Shown piece by piece: positions 1 to 5,997 of a stretch of DNA of 64,000 nucleotides (the stretch's first letter is position 1; every line of letters starts with the position of its first letter). The stretch comes from a virus, in the IMG/VR virus record IMGVR_UViG_3300017783_000007, positions 1 through 64,000 of that record, one strand, 5' to 3'. The translations under genes were made by a program, and so were the position numbers. The notes under the pieces were generated by a model. The model did no database searches. It saw nothing but the letters and a program-made list of their open reading frames with translations, and was not told where the DNA came from.

Positions 1-513
1 CACTGGTCTCCTCTAGAAATGGTATCTGCTACCATTGAAATTGAAACAACGCGAGACATTGCACGACAAATGCTGCGTCATCGCTCTTTCTCCTTTCAGG
101 AGTTTAGTCAGCGATATGCTATGCCTGAAGCATTGGGTACTCCTGTTTTTCGTGAAGCACGGGGTCAAGATCCTAAGAATCGACAGAATTCTGTACGGCT
201 TGAGGACGGACCGATTCATGCGGAATGGTTAGTAAAACAACGAAATGCTTGGGAAGCTGCTCGTACTGCCTACGATTGGGCAATCAAGCAGGGTATTGCT
301 AAAGAGCAAGCTCGTGCTGTCATGCCCGAAGGAATAACTCCTTCACGACTATATATGGCAGGGACTATTCGTAGTTGGGTACATTTTATTCAGCTACGGA
401 GCGGAAATGGCACACAGCTAGAACATGCACGGATTGCAGTAGAGTGTGCAGAAGCACTAACAGAAATCTTCCCTATGATTACTGAGTTTGTAGACGGAGC
501 GTATAATCCGTGA
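1..513 (+). CDS. thyX: Flavin-dependent thymidylate synthase, 5'-truncated by window edge
   Basis: ThyX converts dUMP to dTMP using methylene-tetrahydrofolate and FADH2. The open frame runs into the left edge: the codons before the first ATG (position 19) read HWSPLE, which matches the region just upstream of the ThyX core, so the true start lies outside the window. The signature RHRxxSxxxxSxRY is present (RHRSFSFQEFSQRY, nucleotides about 76-117). The conserved C-terminal stretch with SGNGTQLEHARIA follows. The stop overlaps the GTG start of the glutaredoxin gene by four bases, indicating translational coupling. It is the first visible gene of a nucleotide-metabolism operon, and the window also encodes SHMT, which makes its folate cosubstrate. 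Confidence 0.95.
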   Translation, partial: HWSPLEMVSATIEIETTRDIARQMLRHRSFSFQEFSQRYAMPEALGTPVFREARGQDPKNRQNSVRLEDGPIHAEWLVKQRNAWEAARTAYDWAIKQGIAKEQARAVMPEGITPSRLYMAGTIRSWVHFIQLRSGNGTQLEHARIAVECAEALTEIFPMITEFVDGAYNP

Positions 514-734
514 AGTTTACAATCTATGGAAAGCAAGACTGTGTGTTCTGCGATAAAGCAAGACGATTGCTAAAAAGTAAGAATCTTAGCTTTGATTATA
601 TGCAGCTTGACCGCGACTATACGATGGATGATTTATGGGCAAAAGTAAAGTTTACTACCTACCCGCAAATTTTTATGGATGATTACCACATCGGTGGCTA
701 TGACAAACTTTATAAGTATATAGAAAATCTATGA
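510..734 (+). CDS. Glutaredoxin
   Basis: Small 74-residue glutaredoxin-fold protein. It has the redox motif CVFC at residues 11-14, the cis-proline motif TYPQ near residue 50 and the GGYD loop near residue 62, in the order typical of the family. It probably reduces the phage ribonucleotide reductase encoded at 19.7-22.5 kb, as phage T4 NrdC does; this is inferred from context. The start is GTG at 510, chosen because GTGA overlaps the thyX stop and the motif spacing is right. It overlaps the next gene by four bases (ATGA). Confidence 0.92.
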   Translation: MKFTIYGKQDCVFCDKARRLLKSKNLSFDYMQLDRDYTMDDLWAKVKFTTYPQIFMDDYHIGGYDKLYKYIENL

Positions 735-1174
735 CAGGAAAGAAATATGACGGAGAGAAGCCACAAATGTATTTGCTTCCTCCAAAAGCAATCACAGAGG
801 TAGCAAAAGTATTGACATTTGGGGCTTCTAAGTACGGCCCAGATAACTGGAGAAAGTTAGATGATTTACAGAACAGGTATAGCAGTGCTGCTATGCGGCA
901 TATTTTTGCTCACATCGACGGCAGTGTATTAGACGAAGAAAGCGATTTATCACATTTGGCACATGCTATTTGTTGTTTATTATTCAAATTGGAGATAGAG
1001 TTAGAGAATGGCAAGGGTAAAAAAGAAGAGCTACGAGAATCTTACATCTGGAAACATTCAGAGAGTTATAGAAGCCCTCCGCCAGGAGTCACCTATAACC
1101 AAGAAAGAAGCCTGCGAAATGCTGAATATAGCATACAATACGACTCGTCTGACCCGAATTCTGGAGGACTTTGA
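731..1174 (+). CDS. dATP/dGTP pyrophosphohydrolase-like protein (DUF5664-type domain)
   Basis: Residues 1 to about 92 match the small phage domain known as dATP/dGTP diphosphohydrolase N-terminal (DUF5664). Visible are the opening KKYDGEKPQ, then LLPPKAI, LTFGASKYG, NWRK, the AAMRHIFAH stretch and DEESDLSHLAHA, with His, Asp and Glu residues suited to metal binding. It likely hydrolyses a purine deoxynucleotide and so shapes the dNTP pool. The last 55 residues are Lys/Glu/Ser-rich with no recognisable domain and overlap the next gene by 167 nucleotides in another frame. The conserved domain ends almost exactly where that gene begins, so the tail may be unconstrained. Function is from family resemblance only. 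Confidence 0.78.
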   Translation: MTGKKYDGEKPQMYLLPPKAITEVAKVLTFGASKYGPDNWRKLDDLQNRYSSAAMRHIFAHIDGSVLDEESDLSHLAHAICCLLFKLEIELENGKGKKEELRESYIWKHSESYRSPPPGVTYNQERSLRNAEYSIQYDSSDPNSGGL

Positions 1175-1679
1175 GGAACAACAGGCATATGTAAAAAAGA
1201 GAAAGCAACATAATAGAGGTCGTCCTGCTTCCACAGCAGAGATTCAGGATGCAGTGCTTTCTTATTTGCAGGGTGATAACATTAGTGATATTTCTAAGTC
1301 TATGTATCGTTCTGCGCTATTTATAAAGAATTTGTTAGAGCGCATAGGAGTGCCTCAAAGACCTGCTTCTCTTGATGAAAGAGTACAGAATGCTTATCTA
1401 CCAGAAGAGTGTGTGTCCGATGACTTTGAGGTAGGAGAGAAAGTATGGTCAGCAGGATATCATGCTCCAGCAGTTATAGAGAAAAGATTAGACGATAAAA
1501 AATACATAGAGTTGTATGGATGTCCGTGTTACTCTATTTATATCTTTGAGAAAGTAGACTCTTCCGAAAGTTTCTATTCAAATACTGAGTTAGGGGGCTT
1601 TTATGCCTACTCCCCTGCCTATGATTTAGGTAAGCTAGCGCACTTACAAGAGCATGGAGTAAATCTGGAACGTATATGA
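1008..1679 (+). CDS. Helix-turn-helix protein of marine-phage type
   Basis: 223 residues with a very basic start (MARVKKKSYENLTSGNIQRV). Two HTH-like segments follow: ITKKEACEMLNIAYNTTRLT (about residues 30-49) and an IQDAVLSYLQGDNISDIS...RSALFIKNLLERIGVP segment (about 79-115). The C-terminal half (about 130-223) is aromatic-rich and may be a compact ligand or protein-binding domain. It is probably a DNA-binding regulator; the target is unknown. The ATG at 1008 lies inside the upstream gene and is preceded by a weak GAG-rich ribosome-binding site. The N-terminal residues look conserved relative to similar marine-phage proteins, recalled from memory, which supports this early start. Its stop overlaps the start of the next small gene (ATGA). 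Confidence 0.8.
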   Translation: MARVKKKSYENLTSGNIQRVIEALRQESPITKKEACEMLNIAYNTTRLTRILEDFEEQQAYVKKRKQHNRGRPASTAEIQDAVLSYLQGDNISDISKSMYRSALFIKNLLERIGVPQRPASLDERVQNAYLPEECVSDDFEVGEKVWSAGYHAPAVIEKRLDDKKYIELYGCPCYSIYIFEKVDSSESFYSNTELGGFYAYSPAYDLGKLAHLQEHGVNLERI

Positions 1680-1831
1680 TTTGGAAGATTTGGAAATATG
1701 CGATTGGGTCTTTTAATGATGAGACAACCCGAGAGTATGATAATCATGTAGCTATCATAAGAACAATAGTGGTACTTATAAACTTTCTCACTTGTTTCTT
1801 TATTATGGCAAATGTAGTGCACAATTGGTGA
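1676..1831 (+). CDS. Small predicted single-span membrane protein (51 aa)
   Basis: The ORF begins with an ATGA overlap on the preceding stop. It opens with MIWKIWKYAIGSFNDE, has a charged middle, then a hydrophobic segment of about 20 residues (IIRTIVVLINFLTCFFIMA, about residues 27-45). This suggests a membrane anchor with a short cytoplasmic amphipathic start. The composition and tight packing between neighbours argue for a real gene. Similar tiny proteins occur in marine phages by memory. No function can be assigned. Confidence 0.65.
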   Translation: MIWKIWKYAIGSFNDETTREYDNHVAIIRTIVVLINFLTCFFIMANVVHNW

Positions 1832-1836
1832 TTGAT

Positions 1837-2070
1837 ATGAGCTTTGCAGACAATGTATTAAATGCCCTTTATGAGGATAATATACGCATTACATATACCA
1901 GTGTTATTAGTGGCAGAGAGCTGCAGGGCGTATATACTCTAAAAGGCGATAAAAGAATACAGCAACAAGACGCTTCCGACACTATAGTGTGTTGGGACGT
2001 GAAAAATAAGGTATGGCAAGACATTCGTAAAGAAACAATTACGACATGGATTCGAGTCATAGATTGGTAG
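1837..2070 (+). CDS. Small SH3-like hypothetical protein
   Basis: 77 residues from the ATG at 1837 (MSFADNVLNALYEDN). An upstream in-frame extension to 1792 exists, but it would overlap the preceding small gene and lacks a good ribosome-binding site, so I prefer 1837, which has GGTG six bases upstream. It has alternating hydrophobic strands and ends SDTIVCWDVKNKVWQDIRKETITTW. That pattern resembles the small beta-barrel proteins common in marine phage genomes next to DNA metabolism genes. No catalytic motif is visible and the role is unknown. Confidence 0.65.
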   Translation: MSFADNVLNALYEDNIRITYTSVISGRELQGVYTLKGDKRIQQQDASDTIVCWDVKNKVWQDIRKETITTWIRVIDW

Positions 2071-2153
2071 ATAAGGAAACTAAGCTAGGACTAAAGATAG
2101 GGATGTGCTTAGTTGCAGGCATATATCTGCTTTCAGTTCTACTAGTGTTATAA
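2046..2153 (+). CDS. Very small predicted membrane protein (35 aa)
   Basis: A short ORF starts inside the end of the previous gene. It has a hydrophilic start (MDSSHRLVDKETK) followed by a hydrophobic stretch of about 20 residues (LKIGMCLVAGIYLLSVLLVL) running to the C terminus. This is a tail-anchored or single-span layout. It fills an otherwise empty gap and its stop overlaps a downstream ATG (TAATG). The ribosome-binding site is weak. Evidence is composition and packing only. Confidence 0.5.
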   Translation: MDSSHRLVDKETKLGLKIGMCLVAGIYLLSVLLVL

Positions 2154-2163
2154 TGGGAAAAAT

Positions 2164-2286
2164 ATGGACGACAAAAAAGATGACGTTTATTACAGCGGTT
2201 GGTTCTACTGTTACCTCAGACGAGATAAGTTTAGGTGGCCCGAATATATCGAGTTTTATAGACGACTTGACAAAAATATTTCTTGA
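2164..2286 (+). CDS. Very small hypothetical protein (40 aa)
   Basis: Starts MDDKKDDVYYSGWFYCYL and continues with an Arg/Tyr/Trp-rich segment ending DKNIS. A GGGA element sits about six bases before the ATG. A competing reading from the ATG at 2153 gives a 56-residue Ser/Thr-rich product that would run through the promoter at 2283-2311. The shorter frame is preferred because it has a better start signal, a more protein-like composition, and stops exactly at the promoter -35 box. No function is known. Confidence 0.45.
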   Translation: MDDKKDDVYYSGWFYCYLRRDKFRWPEYIEFYRRLDKNIS

Positions 2287-2311
2287 CAGAAATGTCAATA
2301 TCAATTATAAT
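2283..2311 (+). promoter_or_regulatory. Sigma70-type promoter P1
   Basis: Perfect -35 TTGACA (2283-2288), 17-bp spacer and perfect -10 TATAAT (2306-2311), preceded by TTTC. The transcription start is expected near 2318, giving a leader of about 20 nucleotides before the gene at 2338. It belongs to a family of near-identical promoters in this window that share TTCTTGAC. Confidence 0.85.
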
Positions 2312-2337
2312 AGTTGTCAATAAAGTTAAGGAAACCA

Positions 2338-2784
2338 ATGGGCGACCGATTTTATCAACAGCAAATAGACAGCTTGGGTACTTGCCCAGGCTCCACCCGT
2401 AAACCGAAAAGGAAACGAAAAATGGCTTGGGACGACGACAAGAAAGCAGCAGTCATCAAAGATTACGAAGCTGCTGAGCCTACCCCTGAAACTTCAATGG
2501 AAATTGTCAAAGACATCGCAGATGAGTACGGCGAGTCACCAAATGGTGTTCGTATGGTTCTCAGCAAAGCCGGTGTATATGTAAAGAAAACTCCTGCCCC
2601 TTCAGGTAGTAGCTCTTCTGGTGGTGGTGGTGGTGGTACTCGCGTATCAAAAGCTGCTGCCCAAGAAGCTCTCATCGCAGCAATCACTGATGCAGGTCAA
2701 GAGGTCGACGAAGATGTAGTATCTAAGTTGACTGGTAAGGCTGCTCAATACTTCACCACGGTACTCACCTCAGTAACTAGCTAA
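2338..2784 (+). CDS. Basic HTH/Myb-like DNA-binding protein
   Basis: 148 residues from ATG 2338, with AAGGA seven bases upstream; a TTG 24 bases earlier lies at the promoter and is rejected. The N terminus is basic (STRKPKRKRKMAWDDDKKA). An HTH-like unit of about residues 45-80 (ETSMEIVKDIADEYGESPN, then GVRMVLSKAGVYVKK) follows. A Ser/Gly-rich linker with six consecutive Gly leads into a small helical C-terminal domain (SKAAAQEALIAAITDAGQE). The HTH unit resembles the repeats in the protein at 5245-5970, so the two may be paralogous DNA-binding proteins. It has its own strong promoter and is followed by a terminator, which suggests high expression as a single gene. Confidence 0.7.
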   Translation: MGDRFYQQQIDSLGTCPGSTRKPKRKRKMAWDDDKKAAVIKDYEAAEPTPETSMEIVKDIADEYGESPNGVRMVLSKAGVYVKKTPAPSGSSSSGGGGGGTRVSKAAAQEALIAAITDAGQEVDEDVVSKLTGKAAQYFTTVLTSVTS

Positions 2785-2788
2785 TCCC

Positions 2789-2804
2789 AGGGGCTTCGGC
2801 CCCT
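2789..2804 (+). terminator. GC-rich hairpin with UUCG loop after the 2338 gene
   Basis: AGGGGC, loop TTCG, GCCCCT forms a perfect 6-bp stem five bases after the stop codon. The following tract (CCTTACTCCTTTT) is only moderately T-rich, so termination may be partial. Confidence 0.65.
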
Positions 2805-2866
2805 CCTTACTCCTTTTAGTGGCACAGTAAAATACTTTTTGCTAACCTACTATTTAAGGAGATTTT

Positions 2867-3133
2867 GTGAGAAAAGAGGACTTAGCAAAGCTAGTAACTG
2901 AGTACGGTGATGCAATCATCACGTATCGAAGTGAAAACTCTAAAAAACTAAAATACAACGTGTGTACTTTAGATTTTAGCACTCCATATATTCAGACAAA
3001 AACAAACCGGGCAAAGGGGTCTGATAGGACTCTTTTGCTTTTTTGTTGGGACACTGACTCGTATAGACTGCTTAAACCAGAAAATGTAACAAGCGTTGTG
3101 CCTCTTTCGTCAATTCTACGCAATGGGAAGTAG
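2867..3133 (+). CDS. Hypothetical small phage protein
   Basis: 88 residues. The start is GTG at 2867 with a strong AAGGAG seven bases upstream. It begins MRKEDLAKLVTEYGDAIITY, has beta-rich segments and contains LLLFCWDTDSYRLLKPENV. The general pattern (short strands, then the WDTDSYR segment, then VVPLSSILRNGK) is seen in small marine-phage proteins by memory. I do not recognise a function. The 62 bases before it hold the terminator and no convincing promoter, so it may depend on read-through. Confidence 0.65.
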   Translation: MRKEDLAKLVTEYGDAIITYRSENSKKLKYNVCTLDFSTPYIQTKTNRAKGSDRTLLLFCWDTDSYRLLKPENVTSVVPLSSILRNGK

Positions 3134-3135
3134 TT

Positions 3136-3435
3136 ATGGAACTACACGAAGCCCCTGCGGTATATGAAAAAATCATACACTATGATGAAGCGAAAGAGAT
3201 ACAAGTACGTCTTGTTGTTAGTACTTTTCGGGGTATAGAATATCTACACCTTAGAAAATACTATTTAGATTTTACCGAAGAATGGAAGCCAACACCGGAA
3301 GGTGTAGCTATGCAACTCGACTTCAATAACTCCCGAGAACTATTTTCTGGACTTATCGAGATCCTCTCCCTTGCAGAATCAAAGTCTATTTTAGAAGAAT
3401 ATTTCAAAGATTATTTAGACGAGATCTATAAATAA
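3136..3435 (+). CDS. PC4/YdbC-like ssDNA-binding protein, putative transcription coactivator
   Basis: 99 residues starting two bases after the previous stop. The middle (about residues 24-60) reads RLVVSTFRGIEYLHLRKYYL...EWKPTPEGVAMQLD. This matches the core of the PC4/Sub1/YdbC family: strand, FRG-type turn, Y-x-x-[IL]-R-x-Y-Y, then W-x-P-[TG]-x-x-G-[VI]. Family members bind single-stranded DNA as dimers and act in transcription or replication. The remaining residues are acidic and helical. It sits directly before the ligase genes and their promoters. The assignment rests on motif pattern only. Confidence 0.6.
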   Translation: MELHEAPAVYEKIIHYDEAKEIQVRLVVSTFRGIEYLHLRKYYLDFTEEWKPTPEGVAMQLDFNNSRELFSGLIEILSLAESKSILEEYFKDYLDEIYK

Positions 3436-3438
3436 TAC

Positions 3439-3467
3439 TTTACTTTTTCTTCTGAATCCCGTATAAT
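3439..3467 (+). promoter_or_regulatory. Sigma70-type promoter P2, before ligase adenylation gene
   Basis: -35 TTTACT (3439-3444), 17-bp spacer, -10 TATAAT (3462-3467). The spacer and downstream bases (CTGAATC..GTATAATAT) nearly repeat those of the promoter at 7392. The expected start is near 3474. Confidence 0.75.
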
Positions 3468-3492
3468 ATATATTCATTCAGTGGAGAAATAC

Positions 3493-4413
3493 ATGCAATT
3501 TTTGGAGAAAGCCGCAGCCGCTTACTATGCAGGAGACCCCATCATTTCTGATGAAGAGTTCGATGCGTTGTCAGGCGAGTACGGCTATGACTCTGTAGGA
3601 CATAAGATTACTGATGGTATACCCCATCGTTTTCGAATGTACTCATTGCAGAAGTACTTCTCCCTGGAAGATGCCGGCTCTTTGGTGCCGGAGTATATCA
3701 GCTCTCCAAAACTGGACGGTGCCGCAGTATCTATTCTATATGTATCTGGTCAATATGCCTTGGGCTTGACCCGTGGTGATGGCAAGATAGGTAGAGACAT
3801 TACAGATAAGTTGGCTCATCTTGTCCCAGACACTATCGGCTTAGATGGAATCGTACAGATTACTGGAGAAGTTGTTGCCCCTGCACATATTCCTAACGCT
3901 AGGAACTATGCTTCTGGGGCTCTTAACTTGAAGGACATGGAGGAGTTTGCAACGCGAGACATCAGCTTTATTGCTTATGATATAGCTCCCAACCCTTTTG
4001 TTTACTTGCGTAGTTCCTTTGTGGGTCTTAGACGTATGGGGTTTACTACAGTCGCTGATGTTCCTGAGGGGTTGTACCCGACAGATGGCATTGTATATCG
4101 TGTCAACGATAACGAAAAGTTTGCTGAACTAGGGTACACAGACCACCACCCTCGCGGAGCCTTTGCTTTGAAAGAAGTAAAGAGTGGAGTAGTAACAAAA
4201 CTACTGGATGTAGAGTGGCAGGTAGGCAAAAGCGGGGTCGTAAGTCCCGTAGCAATTCTAGAGCCTGTACAAATCGGAGATGCTACGGTATCTCGTGCAA
4301 CACTGCACAACATTGAGTACATTCGCTCACTAAATCTTGAACTAGGTTGTGATGTGGAGGTCATTCGCAGTGGCGAGATCATACCTCGCATCGTCCGACG
4401 TGTAAAAATTTAG
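3493..4413 (+). CDS. NAD-dependent DNA ligase, N-terminal (adenylation + OB) half
   Basis: 306 residues from ATG 3493 (GGAG eight bases upstream; an in-frame GTG at 3481 is less likely). The remnant of domain Ia is YYAGDPIISDEEFD (residues 11-24), where the usual YH pair is YY. The adenylation domain has the catalytic lysine in KLDG (residues 73-76), then GEVVAP, RNYASGALNLKD and TDGIVYRV. An OB domain follows (VGKSGVVSPVAILEPV...VSRATLHN...GEIIPRIV). The protein stops where the zinc finger would begin; the remaining domains are encoded by the next gene. T5 is known to have a two-gene NAD ligase. The enzyme would seal nicks in phage DNA once the two subunits associate. Confidence 0.92.
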   Translation: MQFLEKAAAAYYAGDPIISDEEFDALSGEYGYDSVGHKITDGIPHRFRMYSLQKYFSLEDAGSLVPEYISSPKLDGAAVSILYVSGQYALGLTRGDGKIGRDITDKLAHLVPDTIGLDGIVQITGEVVAPAHIPNARNYASGALNLKDMEEFATRDISFIAYDIAPNPFVYLRSSFVGLRRMGFTTVADVPEGLYPTDGIVYRVNDNEKFAELGYTDHHPRGAFALKEVKSGVVTKLLDVEWQVGKSGVVSPVAILEPVQIGDATVSRATLHNIEYIRSLNLELGCDVEVIRSGEIIPRIVRRVKI

Positions 4414-4436
4414 GTGCAGGTCAGAAAAAATAATTC

Positions 4437-4465
4437 TTGACAAGAATCTCATTTTCTCGTATAAT
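4437..4465 (+). promoter_or_regulatory. Sigma70-type promoter P3, between the two ligase genes
   Basis: Consensus TTGACA (4437-4442), 17-bp spacer, consensus TATAAT (4460-4465). It is preceded by the family upstream element AAAAAATAATTC and followed by ATACGTTCA. The expected start is near 4472. Confidence 0.85.
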
Positions 4466-4493
4466 ATACGTTCAATTTCACAGGAGTCTTTTA

Positions 4494-5258
4494 GTGACAA
4501 CGATTCAAGTTCCAACAAATTGCCCCAGTTGCAATTCTGTTCTTGAATGGTCTAATGATCAGCTATTTTGTCGTAATTCTAATTGCGATAGCCAGTCTCA
4601 AAAGAAAATTGTGCATTTCGCAAAAACTCTCAAGATCAAAGGTCTCGGCCCAGCCTCCGTAGAGAAGCTAGGCTTTGAGGGTGTTGCCGATATATATGAC
4701 GCTGATATTGAGCTTTTAGCTGAAAAGTTAAACTCTGAAAAGCTCGCGGAGAAATTGTTTAAAGAAATACAAAACTCTCGGAAGGCTCCTTTGAACCTTC
4801 TGTTGCCGGCAATGAGTATTCCGTTGATAGGCAAGACAGCTACTGAGAAACTTTCAAAATGTTCAAACGGACTCTATGAAGTCGATGCGGAAGTTTGTAG
4901 AAGTGCTGGTCTTGGCCCGAAGCAGACTGACTCTTTGTTAGGATGGCTAGAACTAAACGACGACCTGGATTTGTTGCCTCACTCTTTGCAGTTTGAAAAA
5001 ACAAGCGTAGAAAGTACAGAATCCCAGGGTGCAGTATGTATTAGTGGTAAGCTCAAGAGTTTCAAAACTAAAGCTGACGCTACACAAGCACTATCAGAGT
5101 TAGGGTATTCTGTGAAGAGTTCTTTAACTAAAGAGGTGACTATTTTAATTAATGAAAGCGGAATTGAGTCAGCTAAAACAAAACAAGCCAGACAAGCTGG
5201 CATAACTATTATTGAAAATCTTTTAGATTTTATTGGAGAAAAACATGGCATTGCCTAA
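4494..5258 (+). CDS. NAD-dependent DNA ligase, C-terminal (Zn finger + HhH + BRCT) half
   Basis: 254 residues from GTG 4494, with AGGAG nine bases upstream. An in-frame extension to 4437 would read through the promoter and is rejected. Order of domains: Cys4 zinc finger (C10, C13, C26, C31), helix-hairpin-helix region (about residues 45-165, with IKGLGPASVEKLG and IPLIGKTATEKLS), and a BRCT-like domain (about 178-252, with GAVCISGKL, TKADATQALSELGY and ARQAGITII). These are exactly the domains missing from the adjacent adenylation subunit, so the two genes reconstitute a complete LigA. It overlaps the next gene by 14 bases. Confidence 0.9.
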   Translation: MTTIQVPTNCPSCNSVLEWSNDQLFCRNSNCDSQSQKKIVHFAKTLKIKGLGPASVEKLGFEGVADIYDADIELLAEKLNSEKLAEKLFKEIQNSRKAPLNLLLPAMSIPLIGKTATEKLSKCSNGLYEVDAEVCRSAGLGPKQTDSLLGWLELNDDLDLLPHSLQFEKTSVESTESQGAVCISGKLKSFKTKADATQALSELGYSVKSSLTKEVTILINESGIESAKTKQARQAGITIIENLLDFIGEKHGIA

Positions 5259-5970
5259 GTGGACCGAAGAACGTACTGACCAGCTCGTTAGCTTTGTTGG
5301 TGACGAATCCCCAGTTTCTCAAGCAACTGTTGCAGAAGCAGCAGAACAGCTTGAAACCTCAACTCGCTCAGTTTCTAGCAAGCTGCGCAAGATGGGTCAT
5401 GATGTAGAGCTAGCCTCTGCCTCAGCTTCTCGTGCTTTTAGCGAAGCACAAGAAAGCACTCTTGCAACTTTTGTGCAAGACAACAGCGGTGAGTATACTT
5501 ATGCTCAAATCGCTGATAACTTTGAAGGCGGTGCCTTCTCAGCTAAGTCAATCCAAGGCAAGATTTTGTCTATGGAATTGACTGATCACGTCAAGCCTGC
5601 TCCTAAGGTAGAGACTGTTCGTACTTACTCTGAAGCAGAAGAAGAAACTTTTGTTCAGATGGTGAACGATGGTGCCTATGTAGAAGCAATCGCTGATGCT
5701 CTTGACCGTAGTGTTAACTCAGTACGAGGCAAGGCTCTGAGCCTGCTGCGTTCTGGTGACATTGATGCTATTCCTCGTCAGGAGCACACGAAAGGCGCTG
5801 CGAAAGAAGATCCATTGGCAGACTTGGGTGACATCTCAGGTATGACAGTAGAGGCTATCGCAGAGGCCATTGGTAAGACTGCTCGTGGTGTCAAAACTAT
5901 GTTGACTCGACGTGGCTTGTCTGCCGCAGACTATGACGGTGCTGCTAAAGCTGCTAAAGCTGCGCAGTAA
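5245..5970 (+). CDS. Four-repeat HTH/Myb-like dsDNA-binding protein
   Basis: 241 residues from ATG 5245 with GGAGAAAAAC upstream; a TTG at 5233 is rejected. The protein contains four related helical units, each ending in a recognition-helix-like segment: STRSVSSKLRKMGHDVE (about residue 40), SAKSIQGKILSMELTDHV (about 93), SVNSVRGKALSLLRSGDI (about 155) and TARGVKTMLTRRGLSAADY (about 215). Units 1 to 3 begin with an acidic/aromatic segment such as WTEERTDQL, FSEAQESTLATFV and YSEAEEETFVQMV. The end is AAKAAKAA-rich. It is probably a nucleoid-like or regulatory DNA-binding protein. Related proteins occur in marine T4-like phages (memory). Confidence 0.75.
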   Translation: MALPKWTEERTDQLVSFVGDESPVSQATVAEAAEQLETSTRSVSSKLRKMGHDVELASASASRAFSEAQESTLATFVQDNSGEYTYAQIADNFEGGAFSAKSIQGKILSMELTDHVKPAPKVETVRTYSEAEEETFVQMVNDGAYVEAIADALDRSVNSVRGKALSLLRSGDIDAIPRQEHTKGAAKEDPLADLGDISGMTVEAIAEAIGKTARGVKTMLTRRGLSAADYDGAAKAAKAAQ

Positions 5971-5997
5971 ACTAACAAAAGATTGGAGTGAAGTCTT

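Noticed and set aside
2105-2323. 72-residue ORF, or its 56-residue version from ATG 2153
   Set aside because: It runs through promoter P1 and has no start signal; the overlapping 40-residue frame ending at the promoter is more plausible, although this is not certain.
2811-2866. Promoter before the 88-residue gene
   Set aside because: Only weak -35/-10 resemblance (TTTGCT, TATTTA), unlike the strong promoter family; the gene is probably reached by partial read-through.
4437-4493. N-terminal extension of the ligase C-terminal half from TTG 4437
   Set aside because: These bases are the -35/-10 promoter P3; the GTG at 4494 has a ribosome-binding site and puts the zinc finger at the usual place.
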